Source: Selaginella moellendorffii
Lineage: Eukaryota; Streptophyta; Lycopodiopsida; Selaginellales; Selaginellaceae
NCBI RefSeq assembly: GCF_000143415.4
Contig: NW_003314363.1
Coordinates: 496,001-560,000, forward strand
Reading direction: 5' to 3'
Length of the DNA stretch: 64,000 nt
Shown: in pieces, positions 54,028-64,000 of the stretch
How the letters are laid out: the number at the start of each line of letters is the position of its first letter
Numbering within the stretch: position 1 is the first letter of the stretch
Position numbers and translations under genes: made by a program
The notes under the pieces: generated by a model
Database searches by the model: none
What the model saw: only the letters and a program-made list of their open reading frames with translations
Told to the model about the DNA's origin: nothing

Positions 54028-55488
54028 ATGGTTCTGCTGCCTCTGATCCTCTTCGTGCTCTTCAGATCGTCAGCGTCTCAAGTTGTCGAAGTCCCTGTCA
54101 ACACGAAGTGGACGATCGATCCATCGATTGATCCCCAACCGGCGATCATCCAGGCCCCCGACTACAGCTTTGGCTTCACGAAAACTTGCGCCCCTCCTTC
54201 ACTCCCTCCATCCTTCTACCTGTCGATCTGGAAGCCCGACTTCAAGGACGTAAATTGCAGCTGTTCTACCACCGTCACCAGCCTCTGGCAAGCCAACCGC
54301 GACTTCCCAGTCTCCGCCAATGCGACCCTCGCATTTGGAGGCGATGGAAACTTAGTCCTGAGCCAAGGATCTCTCCAGGTATGGTCTTCCAACACCTCCG
54401 GCCAAGGAGTCGTGGCTATGGTGCTCTATGTAACCGGGAACCTCGTTCTCCACCGCGAGAAGTTCGAGATAGTCTGGCAGAGCTTCGACCACCCCACGGA
54501 CTCGCTGGTCGTCAACCAGATACTAAAGCTTGGAACCAGGATCGTCTCCAGTGTCTCTCCCACCAACAAAAGCCCTGGAAGCTTTTATCTCGAGCTCCAG
54601 CCTCACGCTCTCGTTGGATTCGCTCAGGCCCCTGGAACGCCACAAACTTACATGATCTGGGACCTGGGAAGCCATGAAGTAGCGTCCCTGGTGCTCGAAG
54701 GCTGCACTCTCTTCGCATATAGCAAGCTAGACGCTCCGCTAGGATTCAAGAGCTTGAGCTCAGCGCCATTCTGCTTCCCGGGATCTTTCCTCAAGCTCCA
54801 ACACGATGGCGAGGTGCGCTTCTGGCAGAGCTTTCGAAGGCGCGATTCCATCGTCGTCGGTAGTAGAATGAGCATTGGTGAGTGTGGAAAGTATGGAGTT
54901 ATCCTGCAGAAAACCTGCGCCTGCCTCGATTTTGATCCATCCACTCTCAAGCTGAAGCCAGTGACCAATGGGAAAAACCCGTGCTCTGTCCCGGAGGAAG
55001 TCTCGTCCATGGAGGATCGATGCAACGGTAGCGCTGCTGTTCCTCACCAGTTCGTGGAAGCCCGCGGCTACGATTATCTGCCGCTCCATTTCATGCAAGG
55101 GACCTCCAATCTCTCCGCCACGGATTGCCAGAAATCCTGCCTCTCGGATTGTACCTGCGTCGCGGCATTCTTCCACCAGTTTGCAACCCAAGAACAAGCC
55201 AGCGCCTGCTACCGCGTCAGCGCCCTCTACACCGTCGCGATCGAGCCCCTGCGCCACGGATACGCGTCGGTGATGTTCCTCAAGATCAAGTCCTCTAGAA
55301 CCCTAACACTACCTCCCGTCATCCAACGCGGATCCTCCTCCTCCCGCAAGGCGCTGAGGGTCGTCGCCAACACGGCGATCGGCGCCTTCTCGGCGATCAC
55401 CGCTGCGTCGCTGCTGATCGCGCTCCTCATCGCGCGCTGGAGAAGGAGAATGGCAAGAATTTCGGCGGTGGAAGACTTGGAGACTTAG
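54028..55488 (+). CDS. Bulb-lectin (B-lectin)/PAN-like membrane protein without kinase
   Basis: Intronless. I start at the ATG at 54028 because it gives a clean signal peptide (MVLLPLILFVLFRSSAS); the frame is open from 53878 and an earlier ATG would bury it. 486 aa: a B-lectin-like region (SLWQANRDFPVS, NLVLSQGSLQVWSSN, WQSFDHPTDSLVV), a middle region with an EGF-like Cys cluster, a PAN/apple-type Cys-rich segment (ATDCQKSCLSDCTCVAAFF), one transmembrane helix (IGAFSAITAASLLIALLIA) and a 20-residue tail. G-type lectin receptor kinases normally continue into a cytosolic kinase; here the gene stops, so it may be a co-receptor or decoy (inference). Confidence 0.88.
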   Translation: MVLLPLILFVLFRSSASQVVEVPVNTKWTIDPSIDPQPAIIQAPDYSFGFTKTCAPPSLPPSFYLSIWKPDFKDVNCSCSTTVTSLWQANRDFPVSANATLAFGGDGNLVLSQGSLQVWSSNTSGQGVVAMVLYVTGNLVLHREKFEIVWQSFDHPTDSLVVNQILKLGTRIVSSVSPTNKSPGSFYLELQPHALVGFAQAPGTPQTYMIWDLGSHEVASLVLEGCTLFAYSKLDAPLGFKSLSSAPFCFPGSFLKLQHDGEVRFWQSFRRRDSIVVGSRMSIGECGKYGVILQKTCACLDFDPSTLKLKPVTNGKNPCSVPEEVSSMEDRCNGSAAVPHQFVEARGYDYLPLHFMQGTSNLSATDCQKSCLSDCTCVAAFFHQFATQEQASACYRVSALYTVAIEPLRHGYASVMFLKIKSSRTLTLPPVIQRGSSSSRKALRVVANTAIGAFSAITAASLLIALLIARWRRRMARISAVEDLET

Positions 55489-55581
55489 GGTTTACGTATG
55501 GCCTTCAAAATTTTTAAACGAAAGCGCCATTCTTTGTTTGACTTTACATTGACTGTGTTGACTTATCCTTGACTGGAATGT

Positions 55582-56127
55582 CTAACACGCTGGGTTTATG
55601 AATCTCCACTGCTGGTTGTCACGGTGGTCGTAGGGATGAGTGATGAGAAAGCTATTCTCTCTCACGCCGCCATGGGTGTGATCGCCGTGATAGATATCCA
55701 AGACCATCCCCGAGTTCTGGTATGTCCGCAGCGCGAGGTATCTCTCCCCGACCCCGTCCATCATCCAGAGCGACGAGTTTAGGCCCTGCGAGCTCGAGCC
55801 GCAAGTGATCCTGTTGCCCACCGCATGGTGCTGGAGCGCAAGCCGGGACGAGTAGTTGACGATGAGAATCGCGCTGTGGCCCTCGCGGGGTTGTGGTCTC
55901 CGGATCCACATCTGCGAGGAATGCCCGTCGGCACAGCGCGACATGACCACCACGCGGCTGGAGGCGGTGACGCACAGTGTGAGGTTTGCGCTGGAGACGA
56001 GCTGCGCCGCGCAGTAAGGCCCCGAGGCCGACGACGACGCCTCTGCTCGATTCATGGAGAGTCTGACTGATGCTGCTACAAGCAGCAGCAGCAGTGGCAC
56101 AAGATTCGCGGCGGTTTTCTTCTCCAT
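55582..56127 (-). CDS. Secreted QxW (ricin-B-like fold) protein 1
   Basis: Start chosen at the ATG at 56127, giving a signal peptide (MEKKTAANLVPLLLLLVAAS); further upstream codons in frame have no typical signal. 181 aa. After the signal comes Tyr-Cys-Ala-Ala-Gln, then repeats with SRLALQHH, RYLALRTYQ, LDIYHGDHTHGGVREN and the end DNQQWRFINPAC, a QxW motif as in ricin-B-like lectin folds. Only a partial beta-trefoil is present, so sugar binding is uncertain. No toxin A-chain is present. First of three tandem paralogues on the same strand. Confidence 0.8.
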   Translation of the reverse strand: MEKKTAANLVPLLLLLVAASVRLSMNRAEASSSASGPYCAAQLVSSANLTLCVTASSRVVVMSRCADGHSSQMWIRRPQPREGHSAILIVNYSSRLALQHHAVGNRITCGSSSQGLNSSLWMMDGVGERYLALRTYQNSGMVLDIYHGDHTHGGVRENSFLITHPYDHRDNQQWRFINPAC

Positions 56128-56790
56128 GAAGGGTGATCGAAACACTGTTTGCCTGCAGGAAAAGGAAGAACTTTGAACAACATACAATTTGGATGGAGAC
56201 CATCGCCATGGAAGCATTGCCATGTTTCGATGGAAAACTAAAAATCTGGAAGTAACGTACTGCACAACGATATTGCTGATCGATTGCCTCACTCCAAAAC
56301 CAAAGTTGATCAGAGGAGAACTTCCCTACTGCTATATATTCAAGTAGAGAATGTAAAGATGCAGTTTCTTGGTTTTGTTATAAAAAGCTGGGCATTCCGG
56401 ACGAGCGGATGCCCTTTCTCGGTATTTAAAAGTTTCTAAAAGTGATCAGCAGCTTCTTGTGTATTGCCATTCTTGATTTCTTTTAACTCTCCTTCAAGAA
56501 AGTGGACTGAAAGACTTTTTTCTGCTCGTATATACAATGCAGCCGATGCACTCGGTGACGGCAAATGCGTGGGTTGTTTCGAGGATTTCGGAGATACTTG
56601 TCGACGCAGGTGTGTACGAAACTTTGATCGCCATAGACTCTGAGAAAAAACAGAGTTTTGCAGCAAAGGACGCTCTAGACGAGGACGAGAACCGACTCAA
56701 TCAACATCCCAGGAATCTGGCATAGATCAATCTCTTGGTTTTCTATCAAGTCAATCGAGATTTCACTTGAATTTTATTGTACTGATTTGT

Positions 56791-57327
56791 CTAGCATACA
56801 GAGTTTATGAAAGCCCATTGCTCGTTCTCCTGGTGGTTGTAAGGATGAGCGATTAGAAAACTGTTCTCCCTCACGCCGCCATGGGTCCAATCCCCGTGAA
56901 CTATATCCAGGACGAGCTCCGGGTTATCGTAGCTCCGCAGCGTCACATAGCTGCGCGACGCCGATGCCATCGTCCACAGCGACGAGTTTACGCGCTGCAC
57001 GGAGCCGCAACTGATCTCGCTGCCGGATTCGTGGCCGTGCTGGAGCGCAAGCCGGGACCATAAGTTGATGATGACAAACGCGTCGCGGCCATCAGGATCG
57101 CGGTAGCCGGCGCGTGAGCTCCGGCTCCACAGCTGCTGTGGATCGTCGCGGATGCAGCGCGACATGACAACGATGCCCTGGCTCAGCCCCGTGACGCACA
57201 TGGTGAGGTTTGCGCGGGGGACGAACTGCGCTGCGCAGTAAGACGGCAATTCCGACGCCTTCGTTTCCATTGCTGGTGCTGCGAACTGCAACACAAGGAT
57301 GATCGCTGCTGCTGCTGCTGCATTCAT
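56791..57327 (-). CDS. Secreted QxW (ricin-B-like fold) protein 2
   Basis: Start at the ATG at 57327 (MNAAAAAAIILVLQFAAP), which follows a GTG codon that does not count as a start; the poly-Ala comes from a GCT repeat. 178 aa, about 60% like paralogue 1 by eye: LTMCVTGLSQGIVVMSRC, SRLALQHG, SYVTLRSYDNPELVLDI, HGDWTHGGVRENSFLIAHP, ENEQWAFINSVC. Conserved Cys positions match paralogue 1. No transmembrane segment. Function unknown; probably apoplastic. Confidence 0.8.
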   Translation of the reverse strand: MNAAAAAAIILVLQFAAPAMETKASELPSYCAAQFVPRANLTMCVTGLSQGIVVMSRCIRDDPQQLWSRSSRAGYRDPDGRDAFVIINLWSRLALQHGHESGSEISCGSVQRVNSSLWTMASASRSYVTLRSYDNPELVLDIVHGDWTHGGVRENSFLIAHPYNHQENEQWAFINSVC

Positions 57328-57880
57328 GGCGTTCGTGTAGTTTCGAATCACTGACTATGCCTGCGAAACGAAGAACGTAAGAATGCGATTATATGTCAAG
57401 AAGTTTAAATACGATAGGTCTAGTACTTCGAACGCTTGCTTTCCTTCAAACCAAGATGATTCGAAAACGAACGGCAGCTATTTCATGTCGATAGTGTGGT
57501 ACCTTGTTGTTATTGAATGAAAAAGAAATATAATTGTATTTGCAAAGCTGGCGGGGCAAGCTTTCTGTGACTGAATCAAAAGAGCAGATTCTGACAACTA
57601 TGATCATGCACAAATTGACTGAAGTCAGAGAGATGTTAATTCAATGCGTTAGCAAGCTCATCACAGCCATAACTTTCTGGAAACGTTTCATCTCAGGTTG
57701 TAACATTTAGAAGTATGGGAACAGCGCTCCAACACATACTTTTATAATAAGCAATGGCACTCCAACTAGCAGAAGAACCTCGTGCTGAAGTTCTGATAGT
57801 TCTGTAACGTCCTGGAATACAGGTGGAGTACCGACACTATGCAATATGACATATGATCCGCTTAAGTTCAATGCGAGAAT

Positions 57881-58411
57881 TTAGCATACAGAGTTTATGA
57901 AAGCCCATTCCTGGTTAATCTCGCCATGGCTGTAGGAACCCATACAGGGGAGTTCACTCGAAACCCATGTTACAACGAGGTTCGGTTGGTCGTAGCTCCG
58001 CAGCGTGTAGTAGTTATGCGACACAGCCTGCCTAGTCCACAGTGACGAGTTTAGATCAGGTTGTTCTCCGGGTTGTTCTCCCACTGTACCCAAAGTGATA
58101 AACGCATCTACGTAATGCTGAAGTGCAAGCTGGGACCCGGTATTGACGAGCTCAAACGCGTCCAGGCCATGAGAATCAACGTTGCCGGCGTATGATCTCC
58201 GGATCCATAGCTGTGACGGATCCTTGTGCATGCAGGGCGACATGATGGCGCAGGTGGTGCCCTGGCTTGCGTACGCAGTGAGGCACATTGTGAGGTTTGA
58301 GCGGGGCACAATCTCTACACAAGATGCTTCGGATAACGAGGACGAAGGCTCTGCTCTCGATGGGGCGAGTGTAAGCTGCAGTAGAAGGATGGCCACTGCA
58401 GCTGCCTTCAT
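57881..58411 (-). CDS. Secreted QxW (ricin-B-like fold) protein 3
   Basis: Start at the ATG at 58411 (MKAAAVAILLLQLTLAPS), a good signal peptide; the frame open further upstream lacks ATG. 176 aa. Shares LTMCLTAYAS, DPSQLWIRR, SQLALQHY, SLWTRQAVSHNYYTLRSYD and INQEWAFINSVC. The HGGVREN segment of the other two is replaced here by a shorter GSYSHGE segment, so this member has diverged most. Part of the three-gene cluster. Confidence 0.78.
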   Translation of the reverse strand: MKAAAVAILLLQLTLAPSRAEPSSSLSEASCVEIVPRSNLTMCLTAYASQGTTCAIMSPCMHKDPSQLWIRRSYAGNVDSHGLDAFELVNTGSQLALQHYVDAFITLGTVGEQPGEQPDLNSSLWTRQAVSHNYYTLRSYDQPNLVVTWVSSELPCMGSYSHGEINQEWAFINSVC

Positions 58412-59201
58412 GGTGCCAAAGAAGCTGCTGGACCTGTGCCTGCACAAACCATAATGTTAGAACACACTTGGAGAAAGACGAGGAAGAAAGAACATTATAA
58501 GAAGTTGAGGCATCTGTTGCTGCCTGCTCGACAATTGCTTCCCTGCAAGCTGAAGAGTTCTGTTCTGCTACTTAAAGTGGAGCTCTGCGCGCATTCCAAG
58601 AAAATGAATGTCCTTTCTTGCGATTTTCAGGAGCTGTGAGTCAATGCATAGGAGATGATTCGAAGTGATAAGCAAGCACTAACTTCATTTGGAAGATTGT
58701 GAGTTGCATTTGAAAGTAAGATCTTGCCGTTCCGAATCATGCAACTCTGCAAACTAGCTGACGAGCATGAGCAGGATCATTGGCAAGCCTGGAAAACAAG
58801 TTAGCTTCACAATCACCACCACGACAATCACAAAACAACTCCCTGGAAATGTCAAGTAACAAGGAACGATTCAAAGATTCCGGTTATAACGTAATGTTCT
58901 TCCACGTGGCATAACAGCGTGGCAAAGCGGCTGTGAGTCACCCGCTTACGTGGGATAGTTTCGAATATCTGTCTGATCTTCATCCAAACCGTGGATTTTT
59001 CTTTTTATCTTTTTTATTTGAGTGGAAATTTCGCGAGAGGGAACCTAAGGCGAAGGCGTGCGAGTGAAGACGAAGCTCCAGGCGCCGGCAACGCGCTCGA
59101 GGGGTGAATTCACGGGCGCGGAGTGATCCAGGTGCGCGCCGATCGATTGGAGCTCGCGTCTCGCCAATCGGGATCGAATCGTAGGGTAATCTCTCCGAGG
59201 C
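58412..59201. other. Divergent promoter region, no gene
   Basis: 790 bp between the starts of secreted protein 3 and VPS60. Contains short ORFs only. The sequence just before VPS60 is GC-rich (59040-59200). Confidence 0.5.
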
Positions 59202-60269
59202 ATGAAGCGCGTCTTTGGGGCGAGGAAGGAGAAAACTCCGCCGCCTACAGTCGAAGAGGCGACAGAACGGGTAATCGAAATCACTGGCCAGGGAATCCCT
59301 TTTTTTTTCTTACTCGATTCTCTCCCTTTCCCTCTACTCAGATCAACAAGAGAGGCGATGGAGTGGACGATAAAATCAAGAAACTCGATGCGGAGCTCGT
59401 GAAGTACCGCGAGCAAATCAAGAGAACGAGACCGGGGCCTGCGCAGGAAGCGGTCAAGGCTCGAGCGATGAGAATTTTAAAACAGAAGAAAATGTAAGTT
59501 TTGTCGATCAAACTTTCTCGTGCTTTCGCGATCGATCAAACTTTCTCCTTCGCAGGTACGAGGGACAGAGGGACATGCTCTACAATCAAACGTTTAATCT
59601 CGAGCAAGTTTCGTTTGCCACGGAAGGCATCAAGGACGCGCAGCAAACTGTAAGAAAAAAGCTTGCGTTTCACTCCATCTGTGGCTCACTTCTCCATGGC
59701 TTAGATGTCAGCTATGAAGGCAGCGAACAAAGAGCTCAAAGGCACGATGAAGACGCTCAAGATCGACGATATTGACGTGAGTTTTTCCGTTCTTTTCTTC
59801 GTCTCGGCCTTAGCTTTCTACCGTTGCCTTGCAGAAAATGCAAGACGAGATGCTCGACCTCGTGGATTACAGCACCGAGATACAGGAATCACTCGGTAGA
59901 AGTTACAACGTTCCGGATGATCTCGACGAGGAGGAATTGATGGGAGGTAAGCTAAGAGACTTCATTCGTGTTTCGATCAGTAACAAGTTCCAGTTTAGAG
60001 CTGAGCGCTCTCGAAGCTGAGATGGGAGAGACGGAGCACGATGGAGGAGTTCCGTCTTATTTGCAACCGGAGAAAGATGGCGATCTAGAATCGGAGCTAA
60101 ATCTTCCCGCTGCTCCATCGACTGCGCATGGTGCTCAAGCGAATCCACAGGTAGGAACTTTGGAGTGATTCATTCCACTGTTTGGCCGTAACTCTCTGTT
60201 GATGCGCGTGTGCAGGCCGCGGACGAGTATGGATTTCCAGCCGTGCCGAGAGCATCATTACGTACCTGA
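59202..60269 (+). CDS. VPS60: ESCRT-III subunit VPS60/CHMP5
   Basis: Assembles on endosomes and works with VPS4 and LIP5 in multivesicular-body sorting. Seven exons (59202-59270, 59342-59493, 59556-59649, 59705-59776, 59835-59946, 59999-60150, 60216-60269) give 234 aa. Family markers are collinear: MKRVFGARKEKTPPP, KIKKLDAELVKYREQIKR, TRPGPAQEAVKARAMR, MYEGQRDMLYNQTFNLEQ, ESLGRSYNVPDDLDEEELM, PSYLQPEKD and the terminal AVPRASLR, which is the MIM-like end. Length is the usual one. Confidence 0.97.
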
Positions 60270-60595
60270 TGCTGCCAAGCATTTTGTTCTGCGTTGTACA
60301 GTACAGGTTCTTTTCTATTCCTTCCGCGAGATTTGCTTGATCTTCACACTTCTTAGTACTGAAACTAGAGCGTCAGCCAAATTTATTTCCTGTCTCGGTG
60401 ACTCGAGACAGGCCTTTAAGATATGAAAATCAACTTAGCTTGCCATTGCGCGTGCTTCGAGCTCAAAACTAGTCCACTTCTGTGCACAATGTTAGTGATG
60501 AAGTTACCGTTTGAAGATTCAATGGGGGTTTTAGACTGGTTCATCGTTCTTTGTTAGTGAGCTTAGCAAGGGCTGGGAATCGATGGGATGGTTGG

Positions 60596-61912
60596 CTACA
60601 GCGCTTTGCTGGAAGGCGAGAAAACTGAGAGCAGTGAATAAATCCAGCGTCTTACCATGGATTTTTTCGGCTGGCTCGCGTAAGTCACCCATATCGTTCC
60701 CAACACCAAAAGAGCTCCACCTATGCACGTAGATATTCTGGAGAAACGAGCTACATTAAGTTCCTGAGACTAGAAAATGGTTTTCATACCCAGGAGGAGG
60801 AGAGACATCGAGCAGCCAGCCAACGACGGATCCAAAGACGGGCTCCAGCGTTACTGCCATGGAGACAAGGAGAGGACTGCAGTACTTAAGAACTGCATTC
60901 AAACCAGTGTGGCCTACAAATCCCGGGCCGAGTGCCAGGAAAACAACTGGAAACCAAAACTCTGGCACAAGAAACACGGAAGTTGAAAGTCCAAAGGATC
61001 GAAAAGAACAAAAAAACCAACCTTTGTTGAACCAGCCAAAAGGGCCGCTTACGTATCCCGGCACTGTTTCTCCATCCACGAAAGCACAAGACAAGCTCAG
61101 AAAGATGGACGCTCCGGCCGTGACAGGAAAGACATAAATGTAGAGAGGCATCCAAGCTGCACTGCACCACAAACGCGAAGTTCATGGAAGTTAGAAGTTA
61201 TAGTCTCCCTGTATTCCTATACCTCTCAGGTGGCTCCCGGAAACCATGTAGATCACAAAGGCACAGGCTGCTAGAAACGCAGCACAATCACCGACGAGTG
61301 TCACTTCCGCGTCATTCTCCACTCGGGACATTGCAGCGATGATCACAACCCCGAGAAGCCCCGTGATGATCCCGAAAGTTTCTCCAAGCGACAAAGGCTG
61401 GCAACGCAGCCAGGAGACCACCGCGAGGATTATCGGCGGTATGGAGACGAGGAGGAGACTATGCGGGAGAGAAGTGTGAAGCAGCGACCAGACCTGAATC
61501 GATCAAGAGAGAACAAGGTGTGAAAAGTATGATCTTGGACGAAGAACTTACCCAGAGTCCAAAGTGAAGAGCCAGAGCCAATGCGCTTAACACGACGATC
61601 CGGCATTGGTACGCGCGGCGGCGCTGCTCGATGGGAAGCCAGCGCCACTGCCAGACGAATCCAGGGAGAAGGATCAAGGCGGTGGCCTGGAGCCTCCATG
61701 CAGCCGACGACACCGGCGCGGCATCGCGCATGAGCTTGGTCACCTGTTGTGCGAATCGAGATCGAGAGAGCATTACGCAAATGGAAAAGAAAATCTCGAC
61801 AGATCTGTAGCATTACCGCGCCCGCCGAGGAGATCGCAAACACAGCGAGCACGAGCACGGGGAGAACATACCAAGGCCGCGCGGTGCCAATGCCATCTCC
61901 ATTCTCGGCCAT
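60596..61912 (-). CDS. EamA/DMT-superfamily transporter (WAT1-like)
   Basis: Six exons (61817-61912, 61552-61743, 61223-61493, 61022-61156, 60790-60961, 60596-60737) give 335 aa with about ten hydrophobic helices in two repeated halves. The second repeat shows HTGLNAVLKYCSPLLVSMAV, LEPVFGSVVGWLLDV and GGALLVLGTIWVTYAS, typical of EamA domains. Plant members move amino acids, auxin or organic anions. The last intron was placed at an acceptor (CTCCAG before 60737) that preserves the conserved frame; the nearer CATAG acceptor would break it. The substrate cannot be predicted from sequence. Confidence 0.82.
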
Positions 61913-61987
61913 GCCCTGTTTCTAGGGCAAATGTCCTGCTTTCAGGTTTTAGGGCTAAAAAGGAATATAGCATATTAAAAAGGAATC

Positions 61988-62067
61988 GTCAACAGCAGGG
62001 TTCGAACCTGCGCGGGCAAGCCCAACAGATTTCAAGTCTGTCTCCTTAACCACTCGGACATGTTGAC
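61988..62067 (-). tRNA. trnS-UGA: tRNA-Ser (UGA)
   Basis: 80 nt on the minus strand. Acceptor stem GTCAACA pairs with TGTTGAC. The A box (TGGTTAAGGAG) and B box (GGTTCGAACCC) are intact. The anticodon loop is CTTGAAA, giving anticodon TGA. The long variable arm typical of Ser tRNA is present (TTGGGCTTGCCCGC). No intron. A TTTTT stretch follows on the 3' side as a Pol III terminator. Confidence 0.97.
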
Positions 62068-62144
62068 CTTTCATGCAAGCATTTCGAGATTGGCAAAACC
62101 TGTATGAAAACCCGAATAGCTGGCCTAAGAAAACTCTTACAAAT

Positions 62145-62501
62145 TCACGAGACTAGCCTTTGGCTCCGACGGTGCCTGTTGTGATCGGAAGAGCACAGCA
62201 GCAATCCCCAGAGCGGCCACTTCAGTAACTTTTTTAAAAACCTCGCTAGGCACCGGCAACACGACTCCGGGATGCTAAGATCACTCTCCGACGATGATCT
62301 CACGTACGGCGCCACTCCAAAGATCCTGGAAGAGCTCCTCGTCGGCCTATTGCGGCACCAAGAGCAGGAAGAACACGAGCATGGCGAGTTGGAGTGGGAG
62401 GTGAAATCTTCTTCCGCGTCCAAAGAGTTTGCGTGCTCCAATCTCACCGAGGCGATCACATCGCGCATGCTCGTGTACCTTGGCTCGTCCTTCCTCAGCA
62501 T
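62145..62501 (-). CDS. Possible small Cys/Ser-rich protein, uncertain
   Basis: 118 codons from an ATG. A Cys/Ser-rich middle (CSCSSCSWCR) and a hydrophobic helix (WPLWGLLLCSS) near the end. The opposite strand also has an 83-codon ORF over the same place (62272-62523), so either may be chance. High GC and lack of introns make both possible. Gene status is doubtful. Confidence 0.3.
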   Translation of the reverse strand: MLRKDEPRYTSMRDVIASVRLEHANSLDAEEDFTSHSNSPCSCSSCSWCRNRPTRSSSRIFGVAPYVRSSSESDLSIPESCCRCLARFLKKLLKWPLWGLLLCSSDHNRHRRSQRLVS

Positions 62502-62684
62502 CAATATTTTTGATCTGGGGTGACAAAAATAGGATCTATCACGATTTAGGGATATAGTTATTTAGGGCAATTGATAGGGTTAAAAGGGGTAAAGTACAAA
62601 GAGCGAGGTGAAGTGTTACAAGGGTAAAAGGGGCTTTGAAATGTTGGCATTAGGGTTTATGGGATATTCTAGGGTTTAAGGGTG

Positions 62685-64000
62685 GATGAAAGCCCTGGTC
62701 CCGGGGGCGATGGCGGGAGGAGCGGGGCGAGTGGCGCTGGCGCGGGGCAACTCGATCCTCTTGTGCCAGAGCAGCGGCAATGGATTCGATGTGAGCTCGG
62801 TAGGATTTCACAGCCAGGCGCAGCTGCATTGCGAAGAATCGCCGTGGACGGGGCTGGATCCCGACGACGCCGCCCCGGAGGATCGCGAGGCGGCGGATTA
62901 TCAGCTCCAGCTGCTCCAGCAGAGGGGATTCTTGTTCCGGACGGAGACGTGCAATGCGCTGCTGTCGGGGCTGATGTCGGCGCGCAAGCACGATCAAGCG
63001 CTGCGGCTCTTCAAGGAGGTCCTGGCGGGGCTGTTTGCGCCCAACGCTCACACCTACAATGTGCTCATCCGGGGCTTCTGCAAGGGCGGGCAAATGCACC
63101 AGGCGGTGAGCGTCTTCTCCGACATGAAATCCAGTGGCTTGCTTCCAAACGCCAGCACCATGAACACGCTGCTCCTGGGGCTCTGTGAGATCGGCCAGAT
63201 GTCCAGCGCTCTCAAGCTCTTCCGGGAGATGCAAGCCGGGCCTTTCCTCCCGACTAGCGCCTCGCACAACATCCTCTTGCGGGGTTTTTTCATGGCCGGG
63301 AGGGTGAGGGATGCGCTCGCTCACCTCCAGGATATGAGGAAGAGCTCGAGCTCGGTGGCAATTGGAACTTACAACCTGGTTCTCAAGGGGCTGTGCTGGG
63401 AGAACAAGTCGGCCAACCGGCTCGAGCAGGCTATAGAGTTTTTCAAGGAGATGAAGGCTAGTGGTGTGGAGCCCGACCTTGAGAGCTACCATATACTTCT
63501 CTCGGCTTTGTCCGACTCTGGAAGGATGGCCGAGGCGCACGCTCTCTTTTCGGCAATGACGTGCTCTCCGGATATCATGACTTACAACGTTCTCATGGAT
63601 GGCTACTGCAAGATTGGCCAGACTTACGAGGCGCAGAGCCTGATGAAGGAGATACTCAAAGCCGGGTACGAGCCAAACGTTTTCACTTACAGCATCATCA
63701 TCAACTGCTACTGCAAATTGGATAAGGTTGAAGAGGCCTGGGAGGTATTCATGAAGATGATCGAGAGTAACTGTGTTCCGAATGCCGTCACCTTCAACAC
63801 TCTTATTGCCGGGTTCTGCAAGGCTGGGATGCTCGAGGACGCTATCAAGCTCTTCGCTGAGATGGAGAAAATTGGGTGCAAGGCAACTATAGTCACGTAT
63901 AATACTCTGATCGACAGCCTTTGCAAAAAGAGGGGAGGAGTTTACACGGCTGTCGACCTTTTCAACAAGCTCGAGGGAGCTGGCCTTACTCCCACTATTG
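62685..64000 (+). CDS. P-class PPR protein (3' end outside window)
   Basis: Starts at the ATG at 62685 just after two telo-box-like AGGGTTT sequences. No stop before the window edge (438 codons open). After about 70 residues of a probable transit region, at least nine typical 35-residue PPR repeats follow: AHTYNVLIRGFCKGGQ, STMNTLLLGLCEIGQ, DIMTYNVLMDGYCKIGQ, NVFTYSIIINCYCKLDK, VTFNTLIAGFCKAGM, IVTYNTLIDSLCKK. All are P-type; no PLS or DYW seen. P-class PPRs bind organellar RNA and protect ends or aid splicing. Confidence 0.92.

Overview
This is a plant nuclear window, most likely from a lycophyte of the Selaginella moellendorffii type (inference). Genes are closely packed, most introns are 45-80 bases, and there are intronless and split PPR genes, a laccase, an AUX1/LAX carrier, a plant-type RbcX, GatA, LipB, VPS60, TAP46 and a PUB-ARM E3 ligase. 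A 277-base N gap (38686-38962) marks a draft assembly. For most multi-exon genes below I read the exons off the sequence and checked that the exon lengths sum to an open frame.

Layout. 1-9.2 kb: the 3' part of a serine hydroxymethyltransferase gene, an unrecognised basic protein, an L18p-like mitoribosomal protein, a coiled-coil orphan, then gatA and lipB head to head over 117 bp. 9.2-15.6 kb: accessory and damaged DNA, with a decayed 2OG-Fe(II) oxygenase-like gene and a large inverted duplication of a GH19 chitinase-like gene joined to the lipB 3' exon. 15.8-31.9 kb: dense genes for a DUF815 ATPase, a 181-aa unknown protein sharing a 94-bp promoter with a PPR gene, a laccase, an AUX1/LAX-like permease, a Fic-domain protein, a divergent Dof-like protein, RbcX, OST3/OST6, a coiled-coil protein and a TauE/SafE transporter.

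32.4-45.3 kb: a repeat island. It holds a defective Ty3/gypsy element on the minus strand with short LTRs. Its gag and pol are separated by about 5 kb containing a PPR pseudogene, a ULP1-like fragment and the gap. AT-rich DNA, degenerate repeats, an acetolactate synthase fragment and another broken reading frame follow. 46-64 kb: genes again, comprising a U-box/ARM ligase, a TAP46 pseudogene beside an intact TAP46, a kinase-less bulb-lectin membrane protein, three tandem secreted QxW-type proteins, VPS60, an EamA/WAT1-like transporter, tRNA-Ser(UGA), an uncertain small ORF and a P-class PPR gene cut by the window end.

Several products are likely to act in organelles (GatA, LipB, L18p-like, RbcX, DUF815, PPRs), but the genes do not form one pathway. 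The most unusual items are the palindromic chitinase/lipB duplication, the plant Fic protein with a class II inhibitory motif, the Dof-like domain lacking the conserved Trp, the RbcX micro-exon, and several apparent GC-AG introns.
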